A stretch of DNA of 64,000 bases, from the NCBI GenBank assembly GCA_037178625.1, contig CM074147.1, forward strand, positions 744,001 to 808,000, read 5' to 3'. Below the pieces are notes generated by a model. That model was not told where the DNA came from and did not search any database. It saw nothing but the letters and a program-made list of their open reading frames with translations. This document shows, piece after piece, positions 1 to 8,989 of this stretch (its first letter is position 1; the number at the start of each line of letters is the position of its first letter). The stretch is from Skeletonema tropicum. Lineage: Eukaryota; Bacillariophyta; Thalassiosirophyceae; Thalassiosirales; Thalassiosiraceae. The position numbers were made by a program, and so were the translations under genes.

Positions 1-231
1 CTGCCGTAAGTAAGTGCACATGATCTCCGACCCCTTCCAAACTGTCGTGCCCGTCGATTTGTCATAGTCAATCTCGGACCGTATATTGATTTTTGTCGTG
101 GTGTCGATATCATATTGAATGGTTTCGTAGGCATCCTCGGGATTGGATGATGCAAAGATATCGATTGGTTGGTCTTCATCGGCAGTGCCGTGAACGTTGT
201 ACTCTCTCCAGGTGCTGTCGTCTTGATTCAT
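1..231 (-). CDS. Putative METTL21-type protein lysine methyltransferase, N-terminal fragment
   Basis: The reverse strand is open from an ATG at 231 to the window edge (77 codons), and an in-frame TAG at 240-238 fixes this ATG as the first possible start. The segment ends in TGTTVWKGSEIMCTYL, which resembles the region before motif I in METTL21/EEF1A-KMT (Methyltransf_16) enzymes, where a G-x-x-VW-x-x-x-x-x-L-x-x-YL pattern precedes the S-adenosylmethionine site. Members trimethylate lysines on chaperones or elongation factors in the cytosol. The SAM-binding core lies outside the window, so the assignment rests on one short motif. It is divergent from the gene starting at 793. Confidence 0.5.
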   Translation of the reverse strand, partial: MNQDDSTWREYNVHGTADEDQPIDIFASSNPEDAYETIQYDIDTTTKINIRSEIDYDKSTGTTVWKGSEIMCTYLRQ

Positions 232-792
232 CTTATGCTAGCTGTGTTTGTTGAGCGCATTAATACTGTCTCATTCGCGAAGATAATCGAACCCATCAGC
301 CAGGTGTCGTTGGTGGCTGGCACGCTGGTGATAGTGGTGGTTGGTGATGGTGGTGAGAGCGAGGGGCGGAGGAGGGGCGGTAGGTTTGAATTGACTCGAC
401 TAAAAGACCAGAACCAAGAACAAAAGTGAATGAAAAGAGAACCCAACTAACAGGCCTTTGGATAGGGCGGGGATCTCCCCGATAAGCAAAGGTTTGGCCT
501 GTAACTTTAGAACAAAACCGAGAGTTTCGCTAGCTGCCGGCCGTCCCCCCCCTTCGCAGGGGGGAAAATAGGGGGGAATAACCCCCTACCCAAGCCGAAG
601 GCAAAAAGAAGCAAGAATCAAAAGCTGGCAAATGAGAGCGAGCTGTTCAATACCTTCACCCTTTTACCTTCGAACTTCTGATTTCTGCCACGTGATCTCA
701 CGTTATTCTAATCATCATCGCATTGGTACCATCACAGAGCGACCATCACAATACCTCTCAATATAATAATACGCCCACCCATCGCATCCATC
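232..792. other. Divergent intergenic region with three G/C hairpins
   Basis: No convincing gene is seen. Three G/C-only hairpins follow each other: GGGGA/TCCCC at 469-480, a C8 run facing a G6 run at 545-564 with a short TTCGCA loop, and GGGGGG/CCCCC at 571-586. They lie between two divergent genes and could form stem-loops or G-quadruplexes in promoter or 5' UTR DNA. Function is inference. Confidence 0.5.
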
Positions 793-1791
793 ATGGCTCT
801 CGCATACCCAGTCAGCAGCGTCAAAGACCTAATCGACGCATTCGCCGCCAAAGACGAATTCATCTCCGCACTCAGCTTTTACCTCCACTGTGGCAACGAC
901 GACAATTACTACATCATGGACCCCACCGACGATTACTACGTCGCCCCCTACTGCTTCATGCTCAGTAGCACGAATAATAATAATAATAACAAACAACAAC
1001 CACGTTGGCAACAACGAAGATTTGATAATAATGATTGTAATACATCCGGATTTCTCGTCTTTTCGAGCATGGCACCCTTTGTGAAGAAGCAGGAACACGA
1101 AGACACACGCAGTTTCATTCAACGGGATGGAAATCATCAACCTCCGTACATTGATACAATTGAAAAGTTTCAAAAGTTTCTCAAATTGGATGAAATGAAT
1201 ATCTACACCTTTACACGTGATGGATGTGTTCCCACCGCAGCGGAAGTTTCGCAAGAGCTGGAGGATACGGCGATTCAAGTAGTTTGTGATTTGATGAAGT
1301 GGAAAATGCCGTACAATTGGAGGTTGAGGAAAGGTCAGGTGGAAAATTTGTTTGGTCCGGTGTTGGATTTGGCGGAGTGGGATAGTCGCCGAGGTCAGCA
1401 ACAGCATCTACAGGAACAACAACGAAATGATTATAACAACCACCAGCAGCTCCAACAGCAAGAGCATTTTCATGATGCAAAACAGCACACGACTGAAGTT
1501 GACCAAAAGACTGCAGAGGAAGAAAAGAAGGAAACAATCACACTAGACTACCTTCCATTACCTCCAGTCCATACCCCCACTCAGCAAAAGAGCGATGGTG
1601 GTAGTGGTGGATTCTTTGAAAGAAATGACGATATTTTTGGGAGCAATCATCAAACCTTCATCTCGAGGTACAACGATACCTACAACAATAGGTACAACCA
1701 CTTGGAGGATGATGATGGTAATACATTCATCTCGGCTAGTAATATGGTGTATGATGAGAATGATATCTTTGGTGACGTTGATGGCATCTAA
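793..1791 (+). CDS. Hypothetical protein, 332 aa
   Basis: Single-exon ORF whose first ATG follows the CATC-rich leader at 780-792. The N-terminal half (residues 1-60 and 85-200) looks globular, with YNWRLRKGQVENLFGPVLDL near residue 190; the two parts are separated by an N/Q-rich insert near residue 60. The C-terminal third is Q/N/H/D-rich and probably disordered. I see no known catalytic motif, signal peptide or membrane helix, and do not recognise the family. It converges with the metallophosphoesterase gene, whose stop is at 1958. Confidence 0.7.
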   Translation: MALAYPVSSVKDLIDAFAAKDEFISALSFYLHCGNDDNYYIMDPTDDYYVAPYCFMLSSTNNNNNNKQQPRWQQRRFDNNDCNTSGFLVFSSMAPFVKKQEHEDTRSFIQRDGNHQPPYIDTIEKFQKFLKLDEMNIYTFTRDGCVPTAAEVSQELEDTAIQVVCDLMKWKMPYNWRLRKGQVENLFGPVLDLAEWDSRRGQQQHLQEQQRNDYNNHQQLQQQEHFHDAKQHTTEVDQKTAEEEKKETITLDYLPLPPVHTPTQQKSDGGSGGFFERNDDIFGSNHQTFISRYNDTYNNRYNHLEDDDGNTFISASNMVYDENDIFGDVDGI

Positions 1792-1957
1792 GCAAATGCT
1801 TCTTGCTTGTGGATGCCTGTATGTTGAGACCTCAAAATTAGCGAATGTAGCACATGTTGGAGATGTGCTCTATTCACTCCGCTTTCTTTGTTTATTATTG
1901 ACAATGACTTTCTATAAATAGATATATATAATCCATTCTATGAAACGTATTCTAGAG

Positions 1958-3391
1958 TTAGCCCTGCTTCATTGTTTCTTTTTCCGCATACCAAGTACCA
2001 TTGACATTCCAATACGATGGATGGTGTAGCTTATGCATCATTTCCATTTTGACGTGATCAAAATCTTCCACCACAGCGGCAGATGTGCGTTGCTTGAATC
2101 TTCGTGCGACCCATGGTGCAAGCTCCTTTGTCCTGTGTGGCTGGCGTTGCATTATTGTATAGTATTTTGACCACCAACCCCCGAGGCTTTCACTTGGAAA
2201 GTTGGTATTCTTCTCCCATATACTGACAGGAAATCGACGATGACGTTCGTGTCCGGCCATTGTCCCAATCTCGAGTGATCGACGTCGTTGTTCCCACTCT
2301 CTTGGATATGCGAGAGGAACGTGCACGTATCTGACGTCTTCTATTGTTAGATCGTAGGCAAGATGGCTGTGACCGAACGCATGTAAGTGCTTCATTTCAC
2401 CCTCTACGGTTTTACTCACAAGATTCTCATTCAGCTCACGTAGTCTGGATTCTAAAAAAGTACTACCAGAGCAAGCAGGCAATGTTGGTAGTGAGAGGTA
2501 CCTCTTCTCAGGCAACAGTTCCACACGTGGTAAAAAGTGCGAAAACGTTACTATTGTTGCGTCGTCATCATCGCCCCACTCATCATCAATATTGTCAAGG
2601 TCAAGAAGAACATCATTCAAACCATCCATAAATTGTGCAACAGAATCATCCAACGGTGTGATTGGATGAGGCCATACAGTCTTGCGATAATCGGCACCAA
2701 CTCGGACAGTTCGTGATGCTGTCGGTATGCCCGCCCAAGATTCGGAACATATCTGGGGTTCGGTATCAAAGGATAGATGATGCCATGACAGTAATGGGAC
2801 TATCCATAGAGAGTTCACTTTTACTGGTCCTATATGGATATCTTCTTCTAAGCATAGTTGTAGTATACGTTCTAGTTTGTCAATCGAATCAGCACATTGA
2901 TCTCCTTCCTCAGCACTACCCTTGTCCAACCATAATTCGTGATTGCCTGGTACGAAAGCTACCTCTGCAAACGTTTGTTTCAGTGTTTGGAATGTCCATC
3001 GTAATATTTGTAAGTCATGTGATACATCGCCAGCGATCAGTATCATTGTTTGTTCTGCTGAGCAATTCTCATCACTGAGAGTCAGGTTGGATAGCCATTC
3101 TCTATTCTCTGCGTAATCACAGTGCAAATCCGACAAGAGAAGGACTCTCTCAATATGTGGTGCGTGATATGGTGATGTTCGATACTTTTGGAAGCGACGT
3201 TGTAATTGTGAGAGATTTGTGCTGGTTATTGGTGCGTCGTCGTCGTCATAGGAGTAATTTGTTTGTGAGGAACACGAAGAAGAATGTATTATTGTAAAAT
3301 CTCTTCTTGCCGACAACGACGTTAGTGACCAAGTGAAGCATTTGCATATTGCAGCAAGAGACGATAATAGAAGCAGCAGATGACGAGCCAT
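1958..3391 (-). CDS. Calcineurin-like metallophosphoesterase
   Basis: The order of metal-binding motifs is that of the calcineurin-like phosphoesterase fold: LLLSDLHCDY (D-x-H), LIAGDVSH (GD), VPGNHELW (GNH-E), a histidine in FSHFLP, and FGHSHLAYD (GH-x-H) near the C-terminus. Such enzymes use a dinuclear metal centre to hydrolyse phosphomono- or diesters; the substrate cannot be told. I place the start at M(3391), which opens a hydrophobic N-terminus typical of a signal peptide. An upstream in-frame ATG at 3481 would give 507 aa, but it lies four bases from a recurrent promoter-like motif (3485-3495), so it is probably in the leader. Length from 3391 is 477 aa. Confidence 0.82.
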   Translation of the reverse strand: MARHLLLLLSSLAAICKCFTWSLTSLSARRDFTIIHSSSCSSQTNYSYDDDDAPITSTNLSQLQRRFQKYRTSPYHAPHIERVLLLSDLHCDYAENREWLSNLTLSDENCSAEQTMILIAGDVSHDLQILRWTFQTLKQTFAEVAFVPGNHELWLDKGSAEEGDQCADSIDKLERILQLCLEEDIHIGPVKVNSLWIVPLLSWHHLSFDTEPQICSESWAGIPTASRTVRVGADYRKTVWPHPITPLDDSVAQFMDGLNDVLLDLDNIDDEWGDDDDATIVTFSHFLPRVELLPEKRYLSLPTLPACSGSTFLESRLRELNENLVSKTVEGEMKHLHAFGHSHLAYDLTIEDVRYVHVPLAYPREWEQRRRSLEIGTMAGHERHRRFPVSIWEKNTNFPSESLGGWWSKYYTIMQRQPHRTKELAPWVARRFKQRTSAAVVEDFDHVKMEMMHKLHHPSYWNVNGTWYAEKETMKQG

Positions 3392-3484
3392 GGCTGCACT
3401 GACAATATTTATATGTAGAAACAGTGGAAAGAAAAGAAGTAGGCTCTCTCTTCCTCTGAGTTGGTGAATACGCAGATTCATGTA

Positions 3485-3495
3485 GGAATCAGTAT
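3485..3495 (+). promoter_or_regulatory. GGAATYAGTAY motif, copy 1
   Basis: Reads GGAATCAGTAT and is followed by a T-rich/CCCGCG block (to about 3510). It lies directly upstream of the minus-strand metallophosphoesterase gene. The same composite recurs at 5428. Confidence 0.5.
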
Positions 3496-3646
3496 GATTT
3501 GTCCCGCGCCTCGCCCTGGAGGCTTTTTGTCGATGTCAATGTCGCAGTTATTGCAGGCGTGTAGCGTATGTTGCTGTTGTTGCATCCATGGGGCTGACAG
3601 CTGACAAACACTCGCAACTCTCAACCAACTATCTGTGCGGACAACA

Positions 3647-3716
3647 GCGCTGCAGCTTTCGCGACGAAACTCTAAGCTATACTGGTGTTTGCAAGATTGC
3701 AGCAATAGAAGCTAGC
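3647..3716 (+). repeat. Solo copy of the sequence flanking the TTAA element
   Basis: About 70 bp here match the two flanks of the 8990-11574 element once joined: GCTGCAGCTTTCGCGACGAA at the left and GATTGCAGCAATAGAAGC at the right, with ctaagctatac where the element sits in the other copy. It acts as a paralogous empty site. In the filled copy the right part is the immediate leader of the nitroreductase gene; here no such gene follows. Confidence 0.7.
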
Positions 3717-3962
3717 CCGAGCTTTCATCAGAATCCGTAAGAAGTAAGTAATGCCTTTTTCTTAAATTTTTCACTCTCCACTTCTTCGATACAAATAAAT
3801 ATGGAATTTGTCCACAAAAAAAAGCCAACTAGTATCATCATCTCAACTCTATTTGCAAAAGCGCAGATCTCAGCTTTCCACCAACAATTATACTCAAGCA
3901 AAATGAAGTTGAAACAATCAGATGCTTCTCCGAAAGCCTGATGACCGAAGCCTTCATGCAAT

Positions 3963-5300
3963 TCAGGGAGGACACAAACAGCCCTGATCCAAGATGGCAA
4001 CTTTGGAATCATGATCGGACATCTTGTATGAGCTCTTCATGTGTAAGGCTCTCTCATGGCATGATATAGCAGAGCCTCTAACCCATTCTTGGCCTTCACA
4101 ATAGTACCGAATGCTCATTGTACCATTGTCTGCCTTTGATATAATTTTTTCCTTTTGCTTGTTGAATAATGCGCCCTCTGGGATACCGTTTCCGTTTCGG
4201 TATTCATTCCCTCGTTTGATGCAACTTGTTGATGCTGATGCTTTGGGCCCTGTTGATATTGCTTCCCCTGGTTTTGTTGTGAGCTGTATAGCATGCTTTG
4301 CTAGAAGGGCACTAAGAGCTGCCTGATCATAATTGTGATTGCGCCTTTCAAGTGATGAACCAGGGGGGGCAATGCAGTCTTCCACCATGGAACAATCAAC
4401 CCATGGCTTGACAATTCTATCATAGACAGTTTTGTTCTTCACGTCTACCAGAACGATTCCAGACGAAACTCCCGAGCCGCTGTTGTACATTTCTTCCGAA
4501 ATGTTGAGGTAATCTGCTGTCCCTGGATGACAACTACGACTCAATAGACCATTGCGTGGTGTATATATTCCATGCTGTAAACAATGCTCAACATCCGTGT
4601 CAAAATCTTCACACTTCGTTGTTACGATAAGTCCGGAATCGATCCAATATACTAAGTTCACCTCTCTTTCGTTATTATTTGCTTGTTCCTCTCTCACCAC
4701 TTCTTCTATTATGGGAGCCTTCCATGCATAATTGCCACGATTGACTTTGATGTTGAAATGAGCAGGATAATGGTAGAAATCAAAGCTTCGATATTCTGCA
4801 AAGGGAATACTGCTAATTCGTTCCTTGTTCTTGCTTTTAGTACTCTCATCGACGTCAAGGTCATAGACTATGACTCTCAAATGATCAAAATAGGATTCAT
4901 GGAAACGATCCACGATACGCCACTTAACAGTGGCCATTACATTTGTGAATAATACGTCCATGTGGTTACTACTGGCGCCAGTGACGATTGTCAAAAATAT
5001 TCCTGATGGTGAAGGGGGTGCCTCTACAGCTACAGGTACAGGCACAGATGATGATAGCGCACCTTCTTCTTTTGATCCAAGAATGGATATCTTACGATGG
5101 TAGATTAATATCATTACCAATGACAATGAGATGAAAACCATGAAGCGATAAGCAGGAACTCGATAACGAAGACGGTCTCTTATATTTCTATATTTCGAAA
5201 GAGAGGGGTCATTCTCAGGCATTTCTGGACCGTCGCGCTCACGATGACGAAGAGATGTGTTTTCCATGATGATAATAAGAGAAATACGTGACCTCTCCAA
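3963..5300 (-). CDS. Type II membrane protein, putative glycosyltransferase (GT-A-like)
   Basis: A 445-aa protein with a short basic cytoplasmic tail, one membrane helix at about residues 52-68 (FMVFISLSLVMILIY) and a large luminal part, the topology of Golgi glycosyltransferases. IFLTIVTGASSNHMDVLF opens the luminal domain; NRGNYAWKAPIIEEVV followed by LVYWIDSGLIV is the pattern of nucleotide-sugar transferase-like families such as DUF1647, where an acceptor-side YAWK-P-I-I block precedes a W-x-D strand. Donor and acceptor are unknown. A second possible start is M(5267). A GGAATYAGTAY motif lies 128 bp upstream. Confidence 0.6.
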   Translation of the reverse strand: MERSRISLIIIMENTSLRHRERDGPEMPENDPSLSKYRNIRDRLRYRVPAYRFMVFISLSLVMILIYHRKISILGSKEEGALSSSVPVPVAVEAPPSPSGIFLTIVTGASSNHMDVLFTNVMATVKWRIVDRFHESYFDHLRVIVYDLDVDESTKSKNKERISSIPFAEYRSFDFYHYPAHFNIKVNRGNYAWKAPIIEEVVREEQANNNEREVNLVYWIDSGLIVTTKCEDFDTDVEHCLQHGIYTPRNGLLSRSCHPGTADYLNISEEMYNSGSGVSSGIVLVDVKNKTVYDRIVKPWVDCSMVEDCIAPPGSSLERRNHNYDQAALSALLAKHAIQLTTKPGEAISTGPKASASTSCIKRGNEYRNGNGIPEGALFNKQKEKIISKADNGTMSIRYYCEGQEWVRGSAISCHERALHMKSSYKMSDHDSKVAILDQGCLCPP

Positions 5301-5427
5301 CTACATATTACCATTTACCATCCGAGCAAGGAGAATTAGCTGCCAGCAACGCCCCTTCATTCTTTTTTCTTTTCTTTTCCTCCTCCTCCCTCCTCAAGAG
5401 TTGTACGTTGTACGTAGATTCATCTTA

Positions 5428-5438
5428 GGAATCAGTAT
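5428..5438 (+). promoter_or_regulatory. GGAATYAGTAY motif, copy 2
   Basis: GGAATCAGTAT followed by GATTTTTCCCGCGCC, almost the same composite as at 3485. It lies upstream of the minus-strand glycosyltransferase-like gene. Confidence 0.5.
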
Positions 5439-5646
5439 GATTTTTCCCGCGCCACGCCCCTCCCTCGGCTTTGCATCAGATTGCATCTTGCTCACACTAC
5501 AGGTCTCGGTTAACTCTGCTCAGCACCAGGGAAGGCAGGAACGTTTGGGATGATACCATAGGAGGGGTAGAAACATGTAATTTGTGTTGGTAGTATCTAT
5601 GATTATGTACTTTAGTGTATGTAGGGTGCTGAGACTTCGAGTTAAC

Positions 5647-6171
5647 CTCTAAGGTCTCGACCGTCAAAACGGGTCCTCTGAGACGACAAAAAAATAACAC
5701 GGTGGCCGCTACGGTAATCACGCCGCTGCCGAAATAGACCAACTTAATCATCGACCTACCGGCCGATCGATGGCTGAACGTTACTATGGATTACTATGAT
5801 CATGTTATCGTGATTGGATCCAGAAGAAACGGCCATTGGGGTGTTCAACAACCCCTGTTCGGCGGCCGGCGAGCGCCGAACATCGCCGTTATAAATCGTC
5901 ACCATTCTGCCTTCCCTCGGTGGATTTGGCAGCGGCGAGGACTTCAACACCAACATAATAATCCATAGTAACGATCAGCCATCGATCGGTCGATAAGTCG
6001 GCGATTAACTTGGTCTATTTCGGCAGCGGCAATGTTCACCATGGTTGTTTATTTTGGAGCGACGGGTGGTGATCATGATGCCATCGCGTAGAAAGCCAGT
6101 GACAATTTCGACACGCGGGCAACATTTTTGGTCAAGTCAGAGGACCCGTTTTGACGGTCGAGACTTTAGAG
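5647..6171. mobile_element. 525-bp foldback (inverted-repeat) element
   Basis: Two pairs of inverted arms are nested. Outer arms 5647-5681 and 6137-6171 share 35 bp with one mismatch, including CGACCGTCAAAACGGGTCCT. Inner arms 5722-5793 and 5959-6030 match imperfectly over 72 bp around CCGCTGCCGAAATAGACCAA. The centre (5794-5958) is unpaired. No transposase ORF is present and I could not fix a target duplication. This is the shape of a foldback or MITE-type non-autonomous element. Confidence 0.65.
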
Positions 6172-6845
6172 CTTCTATCTATACTAGCCTCGCTGACGCT
6201 CGTCTAGCCGCTGCGCGGGTTTTCTAAATAAGAGAGGAGGCACCGGCTATCTACTACGATATTGATTGTGTCTACTTATATACATAGCAGTATTCAAATA
6301 GTACGTTATGTAACACTTTAATAATTATGTAATAAAGGTTGTACATTGCCTTCTACGAATGCTGTGTAGTGATTACTGAGACACGGTTGGGAGAATATTG
6401 ATTTATGTGAGAGGGATTATCTATGAAGAGGTTTAATGTGAACGTGTGGAAACGATTGAAGACAGGTAGGAAGAAATTAGAGCGAGATGTAAATCATTTG
6501 GTGAAATAATATTCTACAGGACTGTTAGTATGATTTGGCAGAGTTAGTACCCACTCTCGGATTCCTTCTTAATGTTGGTGAAAGTGGTGATGTAATTGAC
6601 GTTAGAAGTGAGAGCCTTGTTGTACAATGTAAGAGTATCATGTTCATTTCTGATATTGTTGAGGGTTTCAAGATCGACCCCAGAACTCTGTGCTAAGTTA
6701 CACACAATATCAAATTTTGTTTTCCAGTTAGTCAAGGAGCAATTGACCTGTTCGATCGTGGTCTTTGCATCATCCAAATCCTCCTGTACGTTGTTGAGGA
6801 TGTTGGAGACATGGATGAGGTGTGTTTGGAGATGAAGGTTGATCT
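6172..6845. other. Intergenic DNA with a possible decayed ORF on the minus strand
   Basis: 6172-6540 is AT-rich with nothing recognisable. A minus-strand ORF (6544-6888, 114 aa) encodes a coiled-coil-like helix, but its first 14 residues come from the 82-bp tandem repeat, so it is either an element-borne fragment or chance. Confidence 0.35.
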
Positions 6846-7125
6846 CCCCCTGAACAATCAAATCTAAGCCAATCAAAGAAAGAGTCAATCGAAAATTCTA
6901 AAAACGGGGGGGCAAGGGGGGGGTGTCCCCCCTGAACAATCAAATCTAAGCCAATCAAAGAAAGAGTCAATCGAAAATTCTAAAAACGGGGGGGGGCAAG
7001 GGGGGTGTCCCCCCCTGAACAATCAAATCTAAGCCAATCAAAGAAAGAGTCAATCGAAAATTCTAAAAACGGGGGGGGGCAAGGGGTCAAATCAAGCCAA
7101 TCAAAGAAAGAGTCGATCGAAAATG
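6846..7125. repeat. 82-83-bp G-rich tandem repeat, about 3.5 copies
   Basis: The unit TGAACAATCAAATCTAAGCC recurs at 6851, 6933 and 7016, each time followed by AATCAAAGAAAGAGTC and a block of two G runs (7-9 G, then 5-8 G) and TGTCCCC. A fourth copy is truncated at about 7087-7125. The G runs are candidate quadruplexes and their length varies between units. Confidence 0.85.
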
Positions 7126-7207
7126 CCCGTGAAGGCCAAAGGACACGCCAAAGGGCCCGGACAGAACGACAGAACTACCGACCGAACGACCGACAGAACG
7201 AACGACA
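7123..7207. repeat. Direct repeat, left copy (interrupted by the hAT element)
   Basis: AATGCCCGTGAAGGCCAAAG then a CAGAACGACAGAAC-type microsatellite tail. The same text restarts at about 8046-8145, on the other side of the hAT derivative, so the element landed in or beside a tandem duplication of about 100 bp. Confidence 0.75.
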
Positions 7208-7215
7208 GAACGAAC

Positions 7216-8035
7216 TAGCGTAATGGAATTTCAAAAGGGTGAAATTTCACTACTGCAACTTTCGTGAAATTTACAGGGTGAAAGTTGCACCAATTTTGGC
7301 CAACAATGAAATTTCACAAAAATTCTGGCGCGAACGGATGGTACTGAACCAACACGTAGCACAAAAATAACCTAAGACCCTTCATTCCACCAACCACCAA
7401 ACCCCAAAGAACACCACGCACCATCCAGATGATGAGTTTGTCAACTCAGCGGAGAGTAACTCTTCACCAAAATGCTGGCGACTAACAATGCAGTATTACT
7501 TATTCCTTCGTAGTAATTCAGCTTACATGCGTGTTCCTGCATTGGCACAGCTGCAACAGAACAACAAGTCTTTTAGTATCAAAAATGTGGTACAGTATGT
7601 GGAATCAACTGGTGCTATTTCTGGTCGCATCACGTGGTTTGAATGTTATGCAGGATCATCTGACTTCTATCGATTGGTTGCTAAGCCTCTAATGTCTATG
7701 GGAACTGTCGGATCGATGGATTGTGAGCGTAGGGCCAAACCTCTGAAGAACAGCATTCTTGTGAAGGATAGGAATAGGATGAAGGATCCAACTGGTGTTG
7801 CACTTCTTCGAGGGAAGGAAAACCTCCGTCATATCATGGATGCGAAGAAGATGCTTGGAAAGAAGCTTGCTGACAGTCTCTCTTAGAGTGATGTGTTGAC
7901 TGCAGAGTGCAAAGTATTACGACTATCTCAGGATAAGCTAGAGTGAAATTTAATCCCTTGAAATTTCTGAAATTTCTGAAATTTCAACCTGCAATTTTCA
8001 ACCCCCTCCAAAAATGGTGAAATTCCATTACGCTA
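7216..8035 (+). mobile_element. hAT-family deletion derivative with 8-bp target duplication
   Basis: Perfect 18-bp terminal inverted repeats, TAGCGTAATGGAATTTCA, start at 7216 and end at 8035. They are flanked by the direct repeat GAACGAAC (7208-7215 and 8036-8043). An 8-bp duplication and a TAGNG terminus are hallmarks of hAT transposons. The interior holds a 132-aa ORF (7488-7886) whose second half, from PLMSMGTVGSMDCERR to ENLRHI, has the layout of the hAT C-terminal dimerisation domain. At 820 bp it lacks the rest of the transposase, so it is non-autonomous. Confidence 0.75.
7488..7886 (+). pseudogene. Truncated hAT transposase, C-terminal dimerisation region
   Basis: This 132-aa ORF lies wholly within the hAT termini. 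Residues about 70-120 (MSMGTVGSMDCERRAKPLKN, then an R-x-R-M stretch and ENLRHI) fit the conserved hAT carboxy-terminal motif in which a small/hydrophobic block precedes E-R and a later N-L. The catalytic RNase-H-like region is absent. I infer a remnant with no activity of its own. Confidence 0.5.
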
Positions 8036-8045
8036 GAACGAACGA

Positions 8046-8145
8046 GAAAATGCCCGTGAAGGCCAAAGGACACGCCAAAGGGCCCGGACAGAACGACAGA
8101 ACGACAGAACGACCGACCGACCGACAGAACGACAGAACGAACGAC
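8046..8145. repeat. Direct repeat, right copy
   Basis: Second copy of the 7123-7207 sequence; it differs mainly in the length of the CAGAACGA/CCGACCGA microsatellite. Confidence 0.75.
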
Positions 8146-8331
8146 TTAGCTCCTCTCATTATTTAGATATCCGAAGACATTCCCTCTACATACCTTATGA
8201 CGGTTCAGCTACGCGTGAAAATGACGGTTAGCGTCTCTCGCGCGCACGCTCTCGTTATTTCTCCACTTCTGTAACAGAATAGATAATGACACAATGAAAG
8301 ACACGCTATCAGCGCATTTCGTCATTACATA

Positions 8332-8696
8332 GAGCGTCCTTAACTTGTGTTTTTCGCAAAGTTAGTTTTCGCAAGGTTGTGACGATTTTGTGACTTGAGG
8401 AGCGTTCGAGCCGTACCGCCCACCGCCCATCGCACGCAGGGAACCCCAATTCTGGGGGCTTCCCCGTCGCCCCCTTGTAAAAAAGCCTATCCGAAAATAT
8501 TTTTGCGAATCATTGAAAATATATGAGTTCCTACGTAAGAATTTTTCGCAATATTTTTCGCAAAAGTTCTGTTTTGCGAAAAAATCTCAGAGATTTTTTC
8601 ATGTTTGTTTCGGAAAACGTCATCAAAAAATTCCACAACTCACAAGTTACGTCATTCGAAGCGAAAAATAGGATTTTTCGGAGGTTAAGGACGCTC
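8332..8696. mobile_element. 365-bp MITE with TA target duplication
   Basis: Terminal inverted repeats GAGCGTCCTTAAC (8332-8344) and GTTAAGGACGCTC (8684-8696) are flanked by TA on both sides (8330-8331, 8697-8698), as for Tc1/mariner-type insertions. The interior is rich in TTTTTCGCAA/TTGCGAAAAA words that pair with each other. There is no transposase ORF. Confidence 0.65.
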
Positions 8697-8989
8697 TATT
8701 GTTTGTGACACAAATCTGGAAAAATTGGAATTTTCCAGTTGACACTAACCGTCGCCGTGAACCGTCGTGCTTAAAGTACCATAATCGTACATACTTGTAC
8801 CACACATCACTTTCAAAGCACTCATTTGACAACGTCCAACCAACACTTCTTTATCCCAATCAACCTTCTGAATGCTATCGGTAGATGCGAGACCTGTAGT
8901 GTGATCTTGCTCATCACTTCAGTAATGTAGGTACTTCCTGCCTACTTCCTGCAGACAGCGCGCTGCAGCGTTCGCGACGAAACTAAACC

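Noticed and set aside
829..1407. 192-codon minus-strand open frame
   Set aside because: Antisense shadow of the better-supported gene at 793-1791; composition is that of reversed repeats.
7005..7223. 72-codon open frame rich in QSKKES and RQNERQ
   Set aside because: It is a translation of the 82-bp tandem repeat and the CAGAACGA microsatellite.
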